Positions 9,501 to 16,747 of a stretch of DNA of 64,000 bases are shown one piece after another (the first letter of the stretch is position 1; each line of letters opens with the position of its first letter). The notes under the pieces were generated by a model. That model worked only from the letters and a program-made list of their open reading frames with translations. It was not told the DNA's origin and did not search any database. The stretch covers positions 372,001 to 436,000 of the forward strand of contig OY282456.1 of the NCBI GenBank assembly GCA_958296225.1, given 5' to 3'. The translations under genes and the position numbers were made by a program. This DNA is from an uncultured Dehalococcoidia bacterium. GTDB taxonomy: Bacteria > Chloroflexota > Dehalococcoidia > Lucifugimonadales > UBA3495.

Positions 9501-9778
9501 TCATCGCGGCGGCTCTGGGCGGCGTGGTAGCCGTCGGCGGACTCGCTGGGATTGTAGCCGGCGACGATTTCCGCGCGGGTGGGCCGGTCGGTGCGGCCAA
9601 TCAGGATGCGTACTTTGCCGGGGCGGGTTGCCAGCAAGTCGGCGACCTGCGTAAAGCCGGAGAGATAAAAGTAGCCAACGGCAATGTCCACGCTGTGGGG
9701 CTGGCCGTGGGCCTCGGCGAGGACGGAGCGCAGGCGCTCGGTGAACTGTGGGTCGCTGTTGGCGTGCAGGATGGTCAT
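6524..9778 (-). CDS. Phospholipase D-like nuclease fused to SNF2-family helicase
   Basis: A 1084-residue protein. The N-terminal domain (about 1-200) is PLD-like: RMHAKAYIG gives the H-x-K pair (144, 146), followed by IIGSTNFSAAG. Only one such motif is present, so a dimer is likely. From about 255 it is an SNF2/SF2 translocase: DVVGMGKT (Walker A, about 281-287), VLIDEAHGFRN (motif II), LLSATPQN (III), then IATDVIAEGQNLQDCNRV and IQRHGRVDRI (V and VI). This architecture is common in restriction-like defence loci such as DISARM and dpd relatives, next to Eco57I-type methylases, as here. I start at 9778 (MTILHANSD), where the PLD domain begins, rather than at the longer frame to 9871. The role in restriction is inferred from context. 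Confidence 0.8.
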   Translation of the reverse strand: MTILHANSDPQFTERLRSVLAEAHGQPHSVDIAVGYFYLSGFTQVADLLATRPGKVRILIGRTDRPTRAEIVAGYNPSESADGYHAAQSRRDETVARNETLDNVGRNAAAQPQDDASEAGIKSLAGLIAGGKVDVRAYVKDRMHAKAYIGYTGLESAPGTAIIGSTNFSAAGFAGNTELNYPVTHGGDIGEIRDWFERLWRESEPVNDRVVEKLNNSWPLATPEPYLIYLKVLYELYGDTLGDADAADGPPPVELTDYQQDAVAAGLAMLARHGGCYIADVVGMGKTYIGAEILRRLNLTERDAGDPLVICPASLRPMWERACRQFGLDDADVLSRGRLTEANFAADRSLQKLLRHAGPVLIDEAHGFRNHSQRRRVLLDLLKGARRHKVILLSATPQNLAPTDILRQLELFLDPGRHGLPGITGNLAHYFPPDIGRADPAQVASVLQHVLIRRRRQDIRRNYPDSALNGQPIRFPEAKLSNREYSLDHVYRKAGGIRRIAGLLQQYQAARYRPARYLHEAATERPEYANIVRSNRGNLAGIMTANLWKRLESSIPAFRSTLAVLIASNRNFRNQILNGGVNQDDGVTDSEEILTIDQPNDEEPDTDALDQDETLITIREQSYSASDFDCPAWLDDLEADDRILNAVADALQSIKADPDGDASDDAKLHEIKSFVKSPGVAGEKLLVFTESKVTANYLRRQLQADNPGVNVDLLMGGDRHSADKVARFSPWSNDRPNLPDSEQTRILIATDVIAEGQNLQDCNRVVSYDLHWNPVTLIQRHGRVDRITTGHEVIYLHNMMPDPAVEDEIGLRETVGNRVQAFHDLIGLDNVVLENGERVNPESIYSIYDGEMPEERDDVTDSLAVAQQANALLNRIRREQPALWQRLWLMPDGLRAAMAAGNHPHADTTITLVASDDARQGYAASSEGSVAKLTPAELVRQVECEPDTPAVPLPPDTNSRVGAAAAALVEQLAPQPVAPEPRRRDNRVTRYVNSQLGQLLLDGQANATDLRRLEILRATFTAGLPVSVNERISALMRDGATGQQLLDALANMAAELPKPDGAGESQPPPTGSVRVVCSMGIVAA

Positions 9779-9788
9779 GGGAGATTCA

Positions 9789-10742
9789 CTACCTGGTATG
9801 TTCCGCAAGTATTTTCTGCCAGAACGCGATGACTGCGCCAAACGTATCGACCGAGTCGCATAGGCGGCCATCTTTCAATGCTATTACTATGCGGCCGACG
9901 TTGCCCATGACTCTTGCGCCGCTTTTCGCGGCTTGCGCGAGTTCTCGCGTGGCTCTGATGGCCGGCGACTGACCATATAAATACTGCCTAAAGTCTCGCT
10001 TGTTTGGGAATTCCATCGGTATCCTGAGGTCTTCGTATCCCCAGTGCTCCAGTGGCGCAATTGCGGTGGCGGCTAGATAGGTTGCTGCGGGCGTGCTTTC
10101 GTGAGCTGACTGTTCAGCCATTTGTTCTGCAATTGCCAACTGGTTGGCTGTAGTGTTTATTTCGTCCGGTAGTTTTATCCGCTTCCGACGGGATCCGCTA
10201 ATGGCCCCCGTCTTTTGCCGCTCAGAATGGTTGTCCGGTATTTGGCCAGATTCATACAAGGCTACCCAGAACTCTAGGCAGTCTTCCAGGGTCTCATTCA
10301 TCTCGAGATATTCTCCGTTTCGTAGGTACGCCCCCATATGCAATTTCTTCTCGGCGGTTACGTGTAACTCCATCCTTACCCTGTCAAACTCGCGACTGAA
10401 TGCTCGGCTGAAGCTACCTGTAGTCTTGATTTCGTCTAATACCCGGTTGTTGTTCTTGAGGCTTCCGCCATGCTTGGTAGCGTTGGCGACGTCCCTTATG
10501 ACAGCCAGGCGCGGTTCTGCTTTGTAGATCCTGTTTCGGAAATCATTATGGTCCTTACATCCAAAGTCACTCAGGCGATGTCCGATTGTCCAGTCTTGCA
10601 TACTGTGCATTTGTTGCGCAGCGGTTTGGGCTTTCCATGCACGCAGTTGTTCTCCCGATAGGTAATCTCCTACCGTAGCTATCGTTATTTGCAACTGGTC
10701 TTCCGGTGTACCCATTCCGTTAGGCATCTTGATGCTTGTCAT
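9789..10742 (-). CDS. Uncharacterised protein between helicase and methylase
   Basis: A 317-residue soluble protein that I cannot place in a family. The N-terminal half has a conserved-looking stretch AVIRDVANATKHGGSL, similar in style to the D..NA.KH signature of some helical HEPN-like proteins of defence loci, but no clear RNase motif is visible. The middle is charged (SGSRRKRIKLPDE). It lies 10 bases upstream of the PLD-SNF2 gene and on the same strand, so the two are likely co-transcribed. It may be a specificity or accessory subunit; that is a guess. Confidence 0.6.
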   Translation of the reverse strand: MTSIKMPNGMGTPEDQLQITIATVGDYLSGEQLRAWKAQTAAQQMHSMQDWTIGHRLSDFGCKDHNDFRNRIYKAEPRLAVIRDVANATKHGGSLKNNNRVLDEIKTTGSFSRAFSREFDRVRMELHVTAEKKLHMGAYLRNGEYLEMNETLEDCLEFWVALYESGQIPDNHSERQKTGAISGSRRKRIKLPDEINTTANQLAIAEQMAEQSAHESTPAATYLAATAIAPLEHWGYEDLRIPMEFPNKRDFRQYLYGQSPAIRATRELAQAAKSGARVMGNVGRIVIALKDGRLCDSVDTFGAVIAFWQKILAEHTR

Positions 10743-10816
10743 TTGGCACCCTCTCGTTTCAGACGTTCAGTTACTCCAGCATACCACCATCTCCCGCCCG
10801 CCGGCCCGCCTGACGG

Positions 10817-10946
10817 TTACGGAAAGTTGCGGTAAATTTCGCTCCGGGGCAGGAAGCGGCGCAGGATGGCTGTTTCGCCGGCTATGGTTATGCCCAGACG
10901 GTAATTGCCTATTCTGATGCGGTAGTGCCGGCCTTCCCCCGCAAAA
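10817..10946 (-). pseudogene. C-terminal remnant of a RelE/ParE-type toxin
   Basis: A frame on the minus strand reads GRHYRIRIGNYRLGITI and then LRRFLPRSEIYRNFP before a TAA at 10817-10819. This is the typical C-terminal strand set of RelE-family mRNA interferases (YRIRVGDYR, then HR.EIYR.FP). No N-terminal half is found. Its beginning overlaps the truncated 3' end of the methyltransferase frame, so a deletion seems to have joined the two genes. No antitoxin gene is seen nearby. Confidence 0.65.
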
Positions 10947-13381
10947 CCGGCTTGATAATCTCTGCCGATTTCGGGTCGGCAGCAATCAACGCCTGCCGGG
11001 TGTCGTCATCAATGATGAAAGCGGCGTTTAGCCTGGTAGTAACGCCGCGATAAATAGCCACGTCCCAATCTTTCAACGGCGTGCCTGCCGTTTCCATCTT
11101 GTCCATCACTGACCGCTCCACCGGTGACAGCACACTCCACGGCCTTTCGCCCTGGGGACGCAACTCGCCCCACAGACTTGCAGCGGGCGGAAAGTCCTTG
11201 ACCGCCGGTTTGTCCAGGTCAACGGCTCTGGCGACCGCGTCGTGACGGCCGGCGCGGGCAATCAGCACGCAGGAGTCCACGATGGCGCTCTCGAAAACGT
11301 CTTTGCCCAGTTCCAGAAGGTACAGCGGGGTGTGCTTTTCGGCGAAGTAGCGGCGGGTGGTCTTGCCGTATTCCGCCTTGAGCCAGCTGTTGGATGTGAT
11401 GTAGGCCAGCAGGCCGCGGGCGGGATTGAGCAGCTGGAAGCCCCGCTCGTAGAACAGTTGGTAGATGTCGCCGGTGCGGGCAAAGGTGGCGTAGCCGGCG
11501 CTGCGGTATCGGTTGGCCAGTTCGCCGCCGTTGCGCTGCAACTGCACGTAGGGCGGGTTGGCGATTACGATGTCGAAGCCGCCGTTCAGCATCACGTCAG
11601 CGAAGTCAATGCGCCACTCCACTACGCCGGCCGGCGCCGCGCCTTTCATCTGGCGGCGCAGCTGCGACTTGGTAGCATCCACCTGCTGTTTCAGAGTGGC
11701 TTTCTGTTGCCCGTGGGCGGTGGTGTAGGCAGCGATGTCCTGTTGCAGGCCGCTGTTGACGATGCTTTGCAGGGTAAAGTCCAGTTGTTGCGGGTCGGGG
11801 CCGGCGATGGCGTCGCCGGTCACCAGTTTCAGGTCCAGGTTGGGCAGCGGGTCGGGCGGGCCATCGCCGTCGTAGTCCACGGCCAGGCTGAGCCAGAGGC
11901 GGAGCATAGCGGTGCTAACGGCCAGGGCGTCCTGGTCGGCGCCGTAGATGTTGTTGGTGATGATGTCCAGCTTCTGCCGGTACAGGCTGTCGGCGGTGTG
12001 GCCGGCGCGGAACAGGCTGTCGTTGAGGGCTATGATTTCCTGGAGCATCCCCAGCAGGAAGGCGCCGGAGCCGCAGGCCGGGTCAACGGCTTTCATGCCG
12101 GCCACCGCGTTGGCGATTGCCCGGGCCTGCGGTTGCGTGATGGCGTCGGGTTTGCGCTGGTCAATCAGGTCGGCGATGCCGGCGTCGTCCAGGCCGGCGA
12201 TGTTCTGGCCGGACAGATAGCCCTTGATGGCTTCCCGGCACATAAAGGCGACCACTGCTGTGCCGCGCGTTGACGGTTTCCTCAAACAGCTTGCCCAGCA
12301 TCTCCGGGTCCACGGCTACTTCGGTATCCAGCGGCGTGGCCTCCATCACGGTGAAGTTGTAGTGGTTGAACAAGCCCGTAATCAGTTCCGCAATGGCGTC
12401 GTCGGGCACGGTGAAGGCGCCGTTGGCGGCCTGGTTGTCCATTGGCGTCGGCTCGAACAGGCCGCCGTTGAGGAAGGGCACGTCGCCGATGGCCGAGTGC
12501 AGCGCGGGATTGTCGCGCATCAGGTCAAGGGACTGGGGGTTGTTCAGCCCGGCAAAGAACAGGTGGCTCAACCGGCATAGGTAGAAGTTGGCTTCACTCG
12601 GTGTCGCTTGGTAGTCGTCCCACAGGGTGTTGAGGTAATCGGTATTACTGTTGAACTTGAGCCAGCCTTTGCGGCTGACGAAGTGGATGAACAGCAGGCG
12701 GTTAAACAGGGTCTGCGTGAACTGCTCGGCGTCGGCCCGCGCCATGCCGGCGGACAGCCGGGCCACGGCATCATCGTAGGCAGCTTTGTAGTCCTTGAAG
12801 AATGCCTCGGTGACGGGCTGGACGTTAAAGCCGTCGCGGAAAGCCCGCTGTGGAACGCCGCCGCTGGCGATGACGCTGCCCACCCGCTCCAGGCAGTCCA
12901 GCGCAGTACGGTTGGCGCTGTTCCAGTAAGCGGTGACGCGGACGACATCCTGCAGCCGGTAGCGGTTGCCTGGCGACGGATTGCCGGTGACGAACTGGAC
13001 GCCGCCGTCGTTGGGCAGTGTGAACACCAGCAGCGGATAGCGTTCGTCGCCGGCGTAAAGCTGCATGATGTCGTTGGCTGCCTGCACTTGAGCCAGGGTG
13101 ACGTAATCGCGCCGCCCGGCGTCCGGCCCCGCAGACAGGTCGAAATGGACGGCCAGATAGTCCGGGCCGAAGTCGTTGGCCAGGCGGCCGACCACGACGG
13201 CGGCAGCGGGCAGCTGCGGGCGGTCAACAGCGATGCTCTCGTTGCTGACCGCCGTAAAGCTCAGCACGCGGGCGGCGATTTGACGCAGGGCGGCGGGATG
13301 CTCCGCGCCGGGCTGGGCGGCCATAGTTTCGAGTTGCTCTTGCGCGAACTCGCGGCGGTCGGGCAGGGTTCCGGTGGTCAT
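10909..13381 (-). pseudogene. Broken Eco57I/PglX-like N6-adenine DNA methyltransferase
   Basis: Two overlapping frames cover one methylase. The first (12161-13381) runs to LGKLFEETVN and then goes out of frame. The second (10909-12285) picks up at VVAFMCREAIKGYL and carries the SAM motif AVDPACGSGAFLLG and the catalytic IANPPYVQL. Relatives have an R...GxYYTPR stretch between these blocks; only 13 bases are present where about 36 would be expected, so a short deletion both removed that motif and shifted the frame. The 3' end is also lost: after IIKPVLRG the frame runs out and a RelE remnant begins, so the target-recognition domain is missing. With the PLD-SNF2 helicase it would have formed a restriction-modification-like pair. 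Probably inactive, unless the shift is an assembly error. Confidence 0.75.
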
Positions 13382-13455
13382 CGGGGCCTCGATGTGGTGA
13401 GAGTTTTGGCGGCATGGTTTGGCTCAGGCGACTGCCGGTTGGGCTTTGTCCTGAG

Positions 13456-14111
13456 CTAGGCCGGGTTGCCGCGGGCTGGTGTCATCCGGGGACGGTTCCA
13501 GTAAGGGCCTTTGGTACTTGGAACAGTGCTACGGTCCCGTCTGGTATGAACCGAGCCCGGCCCGAGGGCGTTCACCGTAATTCCCTGGCCGTCCAATTCC
13601 TGGGCCAGCACTTCGGTCAGTCGCACTACCGCCGCTTTGCTGGCGCAATAGGCCGACATATTGCTCCAGGCATTGGCCGCCCCCGCGCCCGACAGGTTGA
13701 TAATCTTTCCTCCCGACTGCCCCAGCATTACCGGGATAACGGCGCGACATACCAGGAAGGCGCCGGTGAGGTTAACGTTGACGGTGTTCACCCAGTCGGC
13801 GATGTCGTTGACCTGCAACGGGCCGATGGGCCTGAGCTTCCGGCGTTGTTGACCAGCACGTCAATACGCCCGAATCGCTCTACTACGCTATGGGCCAGCC
13901 GTTCCGTGTCTTTCCGGCTGGTGACGTCGGTGCGGACGGCAATGGCTTCAGTGCCCAGCTCCGCGACGGCGCTGACGGCCTCTTGCAGTTCGGATTCGCT
14001 GCGTGCGGCCAGCGCCAGCTTGGCGCCTTCGCGGGCGTAGGCCAAGGCGATGGCCCGCCCAATGCCTCGCCCCGAGCCCGTAATGACCGCGACCTGACCA
14101 TCCAGTTTCAT
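13456..14111 (-). pseudogene. Frameshifted and truncated short-chain dehydrogenase (SDR)
   Basis: The gene starts at 14111 after GGAGAGG. The N-terminal frame has the Rossmann motif TGSGRGIG, then DVLVNNAGSSGP, and loses frame near 13823, where one base appears to be missing. The other frame continues QVNDIADWVNTVNVNLTGA, LSGAGAANAWSNMSAYCASKAA (catalytic Ser, Tyr and Lys region) and ITVNALGPGSVHTR. The last 70-80 residues of a normal SDR, which shape the substrate pocket, are absent. It sits downstream of the defence block on the same strand and has no obvious link to it. Confidence 0.75.
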
Positions 14112-14346
14112 GGCGTAACCTCTCCGGGAGTACCAAATAGGGCGTGTTGACAATCCGCAAATCAACCCGTTGTTCCTGTGCAAACAGGAACCCAGAAAAG
14201 CCTCTGCGATAGGAACGTTGGCCCGATTTTACGCTCGCTGAATTCCCACGGAAGCGGGAATGACGGCAATGGGCCGGCTCATCATTTTGGGGCGGCGCAA
14301 AACCTGATCCGCAACGCGGGCCGTTTCGGCGCTGCAATCGGGCGGG
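14112..14346. other. Intergenic stretch with dispersed-repeat sequence
   Basis: About 235 bases without a gene. It contains an ATTCCC..GGGAAT imperfect hairpin around 14240-14265 of the kind often scattered in environmental genomes; a comparable CCGG-type hairpin occurs inside the small element at 34266-34408. Nothing else is visible. Confidence 0.5.
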
Positions 14347-15453
14347 TTAGCCCCCAGTCAATGGACTTCTCACTTTATGGACGACTGTTGTAGTGAGCCA
14401 ACCGGGAGGCGGGTCCTTCGCGTTTGAATTGAATCGGTTGGGGAAATCGGGGATGTGGCTGCGGGCGAGGTGCTCGGGCAGGGTGTACATCTGGATGGGA
14501 GTGATTCCATTTTGGAACATATACCAGGTGTCAGGACATACGCCTATGTCGGGCCCACCCCCGTTGCATTCGTGCAGGAGGACGAGCGCACAGCCCGGGC
14601 AATCTGCTTGTTCGGTGCAGTAGTCTTCGCTTATGTGTAGGTAGGCTCCTTCTTTGTGCCACTGGTGGTCTTCGGGTCTCATCCCGAAAGCTTTCCGTTC
14701 GCAAGTTACGTTGTAAACGGTATCTGCTGAGGGGTAGAAGCCGTTGGCGACGTTGTCAGCCATTGTGATGTAGAGGAAGTTGTTCAATTCTTGCGGGAAC
14801 GGTGGTTCGTTGCCTTTGGGCAATGTGCTGATGTTGATGATGAACAGGGGTAGACCTGTTTGCCTGGCGTTGTCGATGGCAGCATCGCTGAGGGTGGACC
14901 TGACTATTTCGATAATCCAGATCGGCTTGCCCTGATGGTCGAAGCCTGCGATGTCGGATCTGGTTCTGCCGGCGGGGAAATGAGCTTCGGTCTCGACTGA
15001 GGCCAGTTTGTCGAGGAGATCGAAACTGTGGTATCCGAGCCGTAATGGGTCGAACCCCGGCTCCTGGATGCGTTCGAAGCTGCTGGGAGGCGCGGACTTG
15101 AAGAGGCAGTGTACGCCGTATTTCTCGTCGGGGCATTGGTAGAAGATCTGTCCTCGGAAGTTGCGCTGTTCGGGACGCATCTCTCGTGCGTTGCGTATTG
15201 ATTCGGCGATGCCCATCTTGAGGCGGTAGTGGGCGGGTCCTTCCCCGTGGCACTGGCTGTTCGAGGTGTGGGAGAAATGCTTTGTTTTCGGGGCGCTGCG
15301 TGGCGAGCATACTTTGACCAAGATTCCTTGGCCATCTTTGACGATGAGGCGGTCGCCACAGGTGATGCAAGTCAGCCCCTTTTGGCCTCGCCGGACATCG
15401 GCGAGGCCGACGGTTCGGCCGTCGAGTTGGGCGTACTGGATGGTGGTGGTCAT
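14347..15453 (-). CDS. CoiA-like nuclease-fold protein
   Basis: About 368 residues from MTTTIQYAQLDG. The N-terminal zinc-ribbon pattern (CITCGDRLIV, then KTKHFSHTSNSQCHGEG) and the later RSDIAGFDHQGKPIWIIEI match the CoiA family, whose core is a PD-(D/E)XK-like nuclease fold (Asp then Glu on adjacent strands). A second Cys-rich stretch (DYCTEQADCPGCALVLLHEC) near the C-terminus may bind another metal. CoiA acts on incoming DNA during competence in Firmicutes; related proteins elsewhere are found in mobile or defence regions. A longer start (15504 or 15531) is possible, since no strong ribosome site decides it. It is transcribed alone. Confidence 0.6.
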   Translation of the reverse strand: MTTTIQYAQLDGRTVGLADVRRGQKGLTCITCGDRLIVKDGQGILVKVCSPRSAPKTKHFSHTSNSQCHGEGPAHYRLKMGIAESIRNAREMRPEQRNFRGQIFYQCPDEKYGVHCLFKSAPPSSFERIQEPGFDPLRLGYHSFDLLDKLASVETEAHFPAGRTRSDIAGFDHQGKPIWIIEIVRSTLSDAAIDNARQTGLPLFIINISTLPKGNEPPFPQELNNFLYITMADNVANGFYPSADTVYNVTCERKAFGMRPEDHQWHKEGAYLHISEDYCTEQADCPGCALVLLHECNGGGPDIGVCPDTWYMFQNGITPIQMYTLPEHLARSHIPDFPNRFNSNAKDPPPGWLTTTVVHKVRSPLTGG

Positions 15454-15715
15454 TTTCCCAAGCCTCGGTAATATGGGTGCCGCGCTGAAGGGCACCAGGG
15501 TCATTAGTTTGTGATTGTGAGACAACTTCACCCGTGTGCGTAAAACTGCGCGAAGTTGGAATTAGACCTGCAGGTCGGGCCTCTCAGTTCCACACAGTTT
15601 GGGAGCAGTGCTAGGACCGTCATTTCTGGTATATCTCCGTTCTGCTTTCGGCGATGCCTGACGTTATCGTGCCGGGGGAACTAGCCCTCCTGTTTCTATG
15701 GTACGGTAGGCGGCA

Positions 15716-15743
15716 AGTCTGTCCCTGCGTGTGCGGGGTAACG
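15716..15743. repeat. Degenerate orphan copy of the CRISPR repeat
   Basis: The bases AGTCTGTCCCTGCG and the following TGTGCGGGGTAACG align over 28 positions with the array repeat (GGTCTATCCCCGCG, then TGTGCGGGGGAACC) with only a few mismatches. It lies about 1 kb beyond the first recognisable unit of the array, on the trailer side, with the HEPN module in between. The rest of 15454-15782 shows no gene. Confidence 0.6.
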
Positions 15744-15782
15744 GCCCGGCATTGCTTGGTTGTTGTTGGTCCCGCTTTGCGG

Positions 15783-16271
15783 TCAGCGGTCTCGCAACAG
15801 GGTGATGGTCGCTATCACGATTCGTTCCGGCGTGGGTAGGTTAACGAGGTTCGTGATGGCGGTTTCTGCTTGGTTCAGACGGTGTTCGGCGGCCTGATGG
15901 TCAAAGCTACTCTGCGGGTAGTAGTCTGCTCTAATCCTTGCTTGGTATAGTTTATCGAAGGTGATGGCGAAGTTTTGCCCTTCTGGCGACAGCGATATCC
16001 GGTGGCGTAGCAGGTTGCCGACAGCGTGGCGGTGTGAGGAACCCCGATACACTCGGATCCAAGCGGCGAGACCGGGTGGGTCGGAAACCTACTCTACCAA
16101 GACTGACGCGTTGCTCTCGCAAAGGGCGGTGTATGCGGCGTAGTAAGCTGTGCTGATCGCCCGATGGTTAGCGGCTCGGGACGGCTGTGACAGGCTGTGG
16201 CGAGCGCTGTTGATAAGGTCCCGCCAGTCCAGGGGTGTAGGCGTTGGCGCGTTGGGCGCATGGCGTGCGCT
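15783..16271 (-). pseudogene. Decayed HEPN-domain protein (UPF0332-like)
   Basis: Reading the minus strand from about 16232 gives LDWRDLINSARHSL, then AISTAYYAAYTALCESNASVLVE, then a TAG at 16089-16091, and in the same frame VSDPPGLAAWIRVYRG..FDKLYQARIRADYYPQSSFD and so on to 15783. The AYYA helix and the AR..ADY motif match HEPN proteins of the UPF0332 type and align with the intact copy at 55653-56126. No ATG, GTG or TTG is found in frame between the upstream gene's stop and LDW; a CTG at 16230-16232 is the only option. Lost start plus an internal stop argue for decay. It is paired with the gene at 16272. Confidence 0.65.
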
Positions 16272-16625
16272 TCATCGTGCGGCACTTGGTCCTTCGTCTC
16301 GGTAGTCGATGGTGGGTACGGGGTCGAAACCGCGTTCCTCTAGCAGGTTGAAAATGTCGAATTCAATTGGGTCGAACCGCTTCACGTCGACGGTGGGGTG
16401 GCCTTTCTTAAAGGTCACGGTCACGAATCGGATCTCCCTCCCTTCGAAAAAGAAGGAATCGGGTTCGACGTTGATGATGTCAAAGTCGCCGCGGAGTCGG
16501 TTCTGGAGTTCTACTTGGATCAGGTCGGACGCTTCCGCCCGCCAGTCATTCTTGGTGGCCAAGGTCGTTGCCTCCGTGGAGCTGTTTGTGAGGTATAGGC
16601 TAGATGACCGGGCAGATGCCGTCAA
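16272..16625 (-). CDS. Small partner protein of the HEPN gene, array-side copy
   Basis: Up to 117 residues (a TTG at 16625; a second in-frame TTG before ATKNDWRAEA may be the true start). The core reads NRLRGDFDIINVEPDSFFFEG, then FVTVTFKKGHPTVD, and ends with GFDPVPTIDYRDE. It aligns along its length with the protein at 55321-55653: RG, V.V.Y/F, a central helix, L...G, then VP.I.Y.D. I do not know the fold. Position directly before a HEPN gene in both places suggests a functional pair, possibly toxin and antitoxin or sensor and nuclease. It lies between the decayed trailer of the CRISPR array and an orphan repeat. Confidence 0.55.
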   Translation of the reverse strand: MTASARSSSLYLTNSSTEATTLATKNDWRAEASDLIQVELQNRLRGDFDIINVEPDSFFFEGREIRFVTVTFKKGHPTVDVKRFDPIEFDIFNLLEERGFDPVPTIDYRDEGPSAAR

Positions 16626-16747
16626 CTATGGCGTGGTATCCGGCCGGTGCGGGGTGCGTTTTCTACCCTCGCGTGCGTGCAGAACCTTGCCGGTTGCGCA
16701 TCGCGGGGCGCGTGTATCTTGTGACCGCTCCCTTGTCTTTCGAGTGA

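Noticed and set aside
8222..9832. 536-residue plus-strand frame
   Set aside because: It is the complement of the PLD-SNF2 gene, has Val/Gly/Ala-biased composition and no domain.
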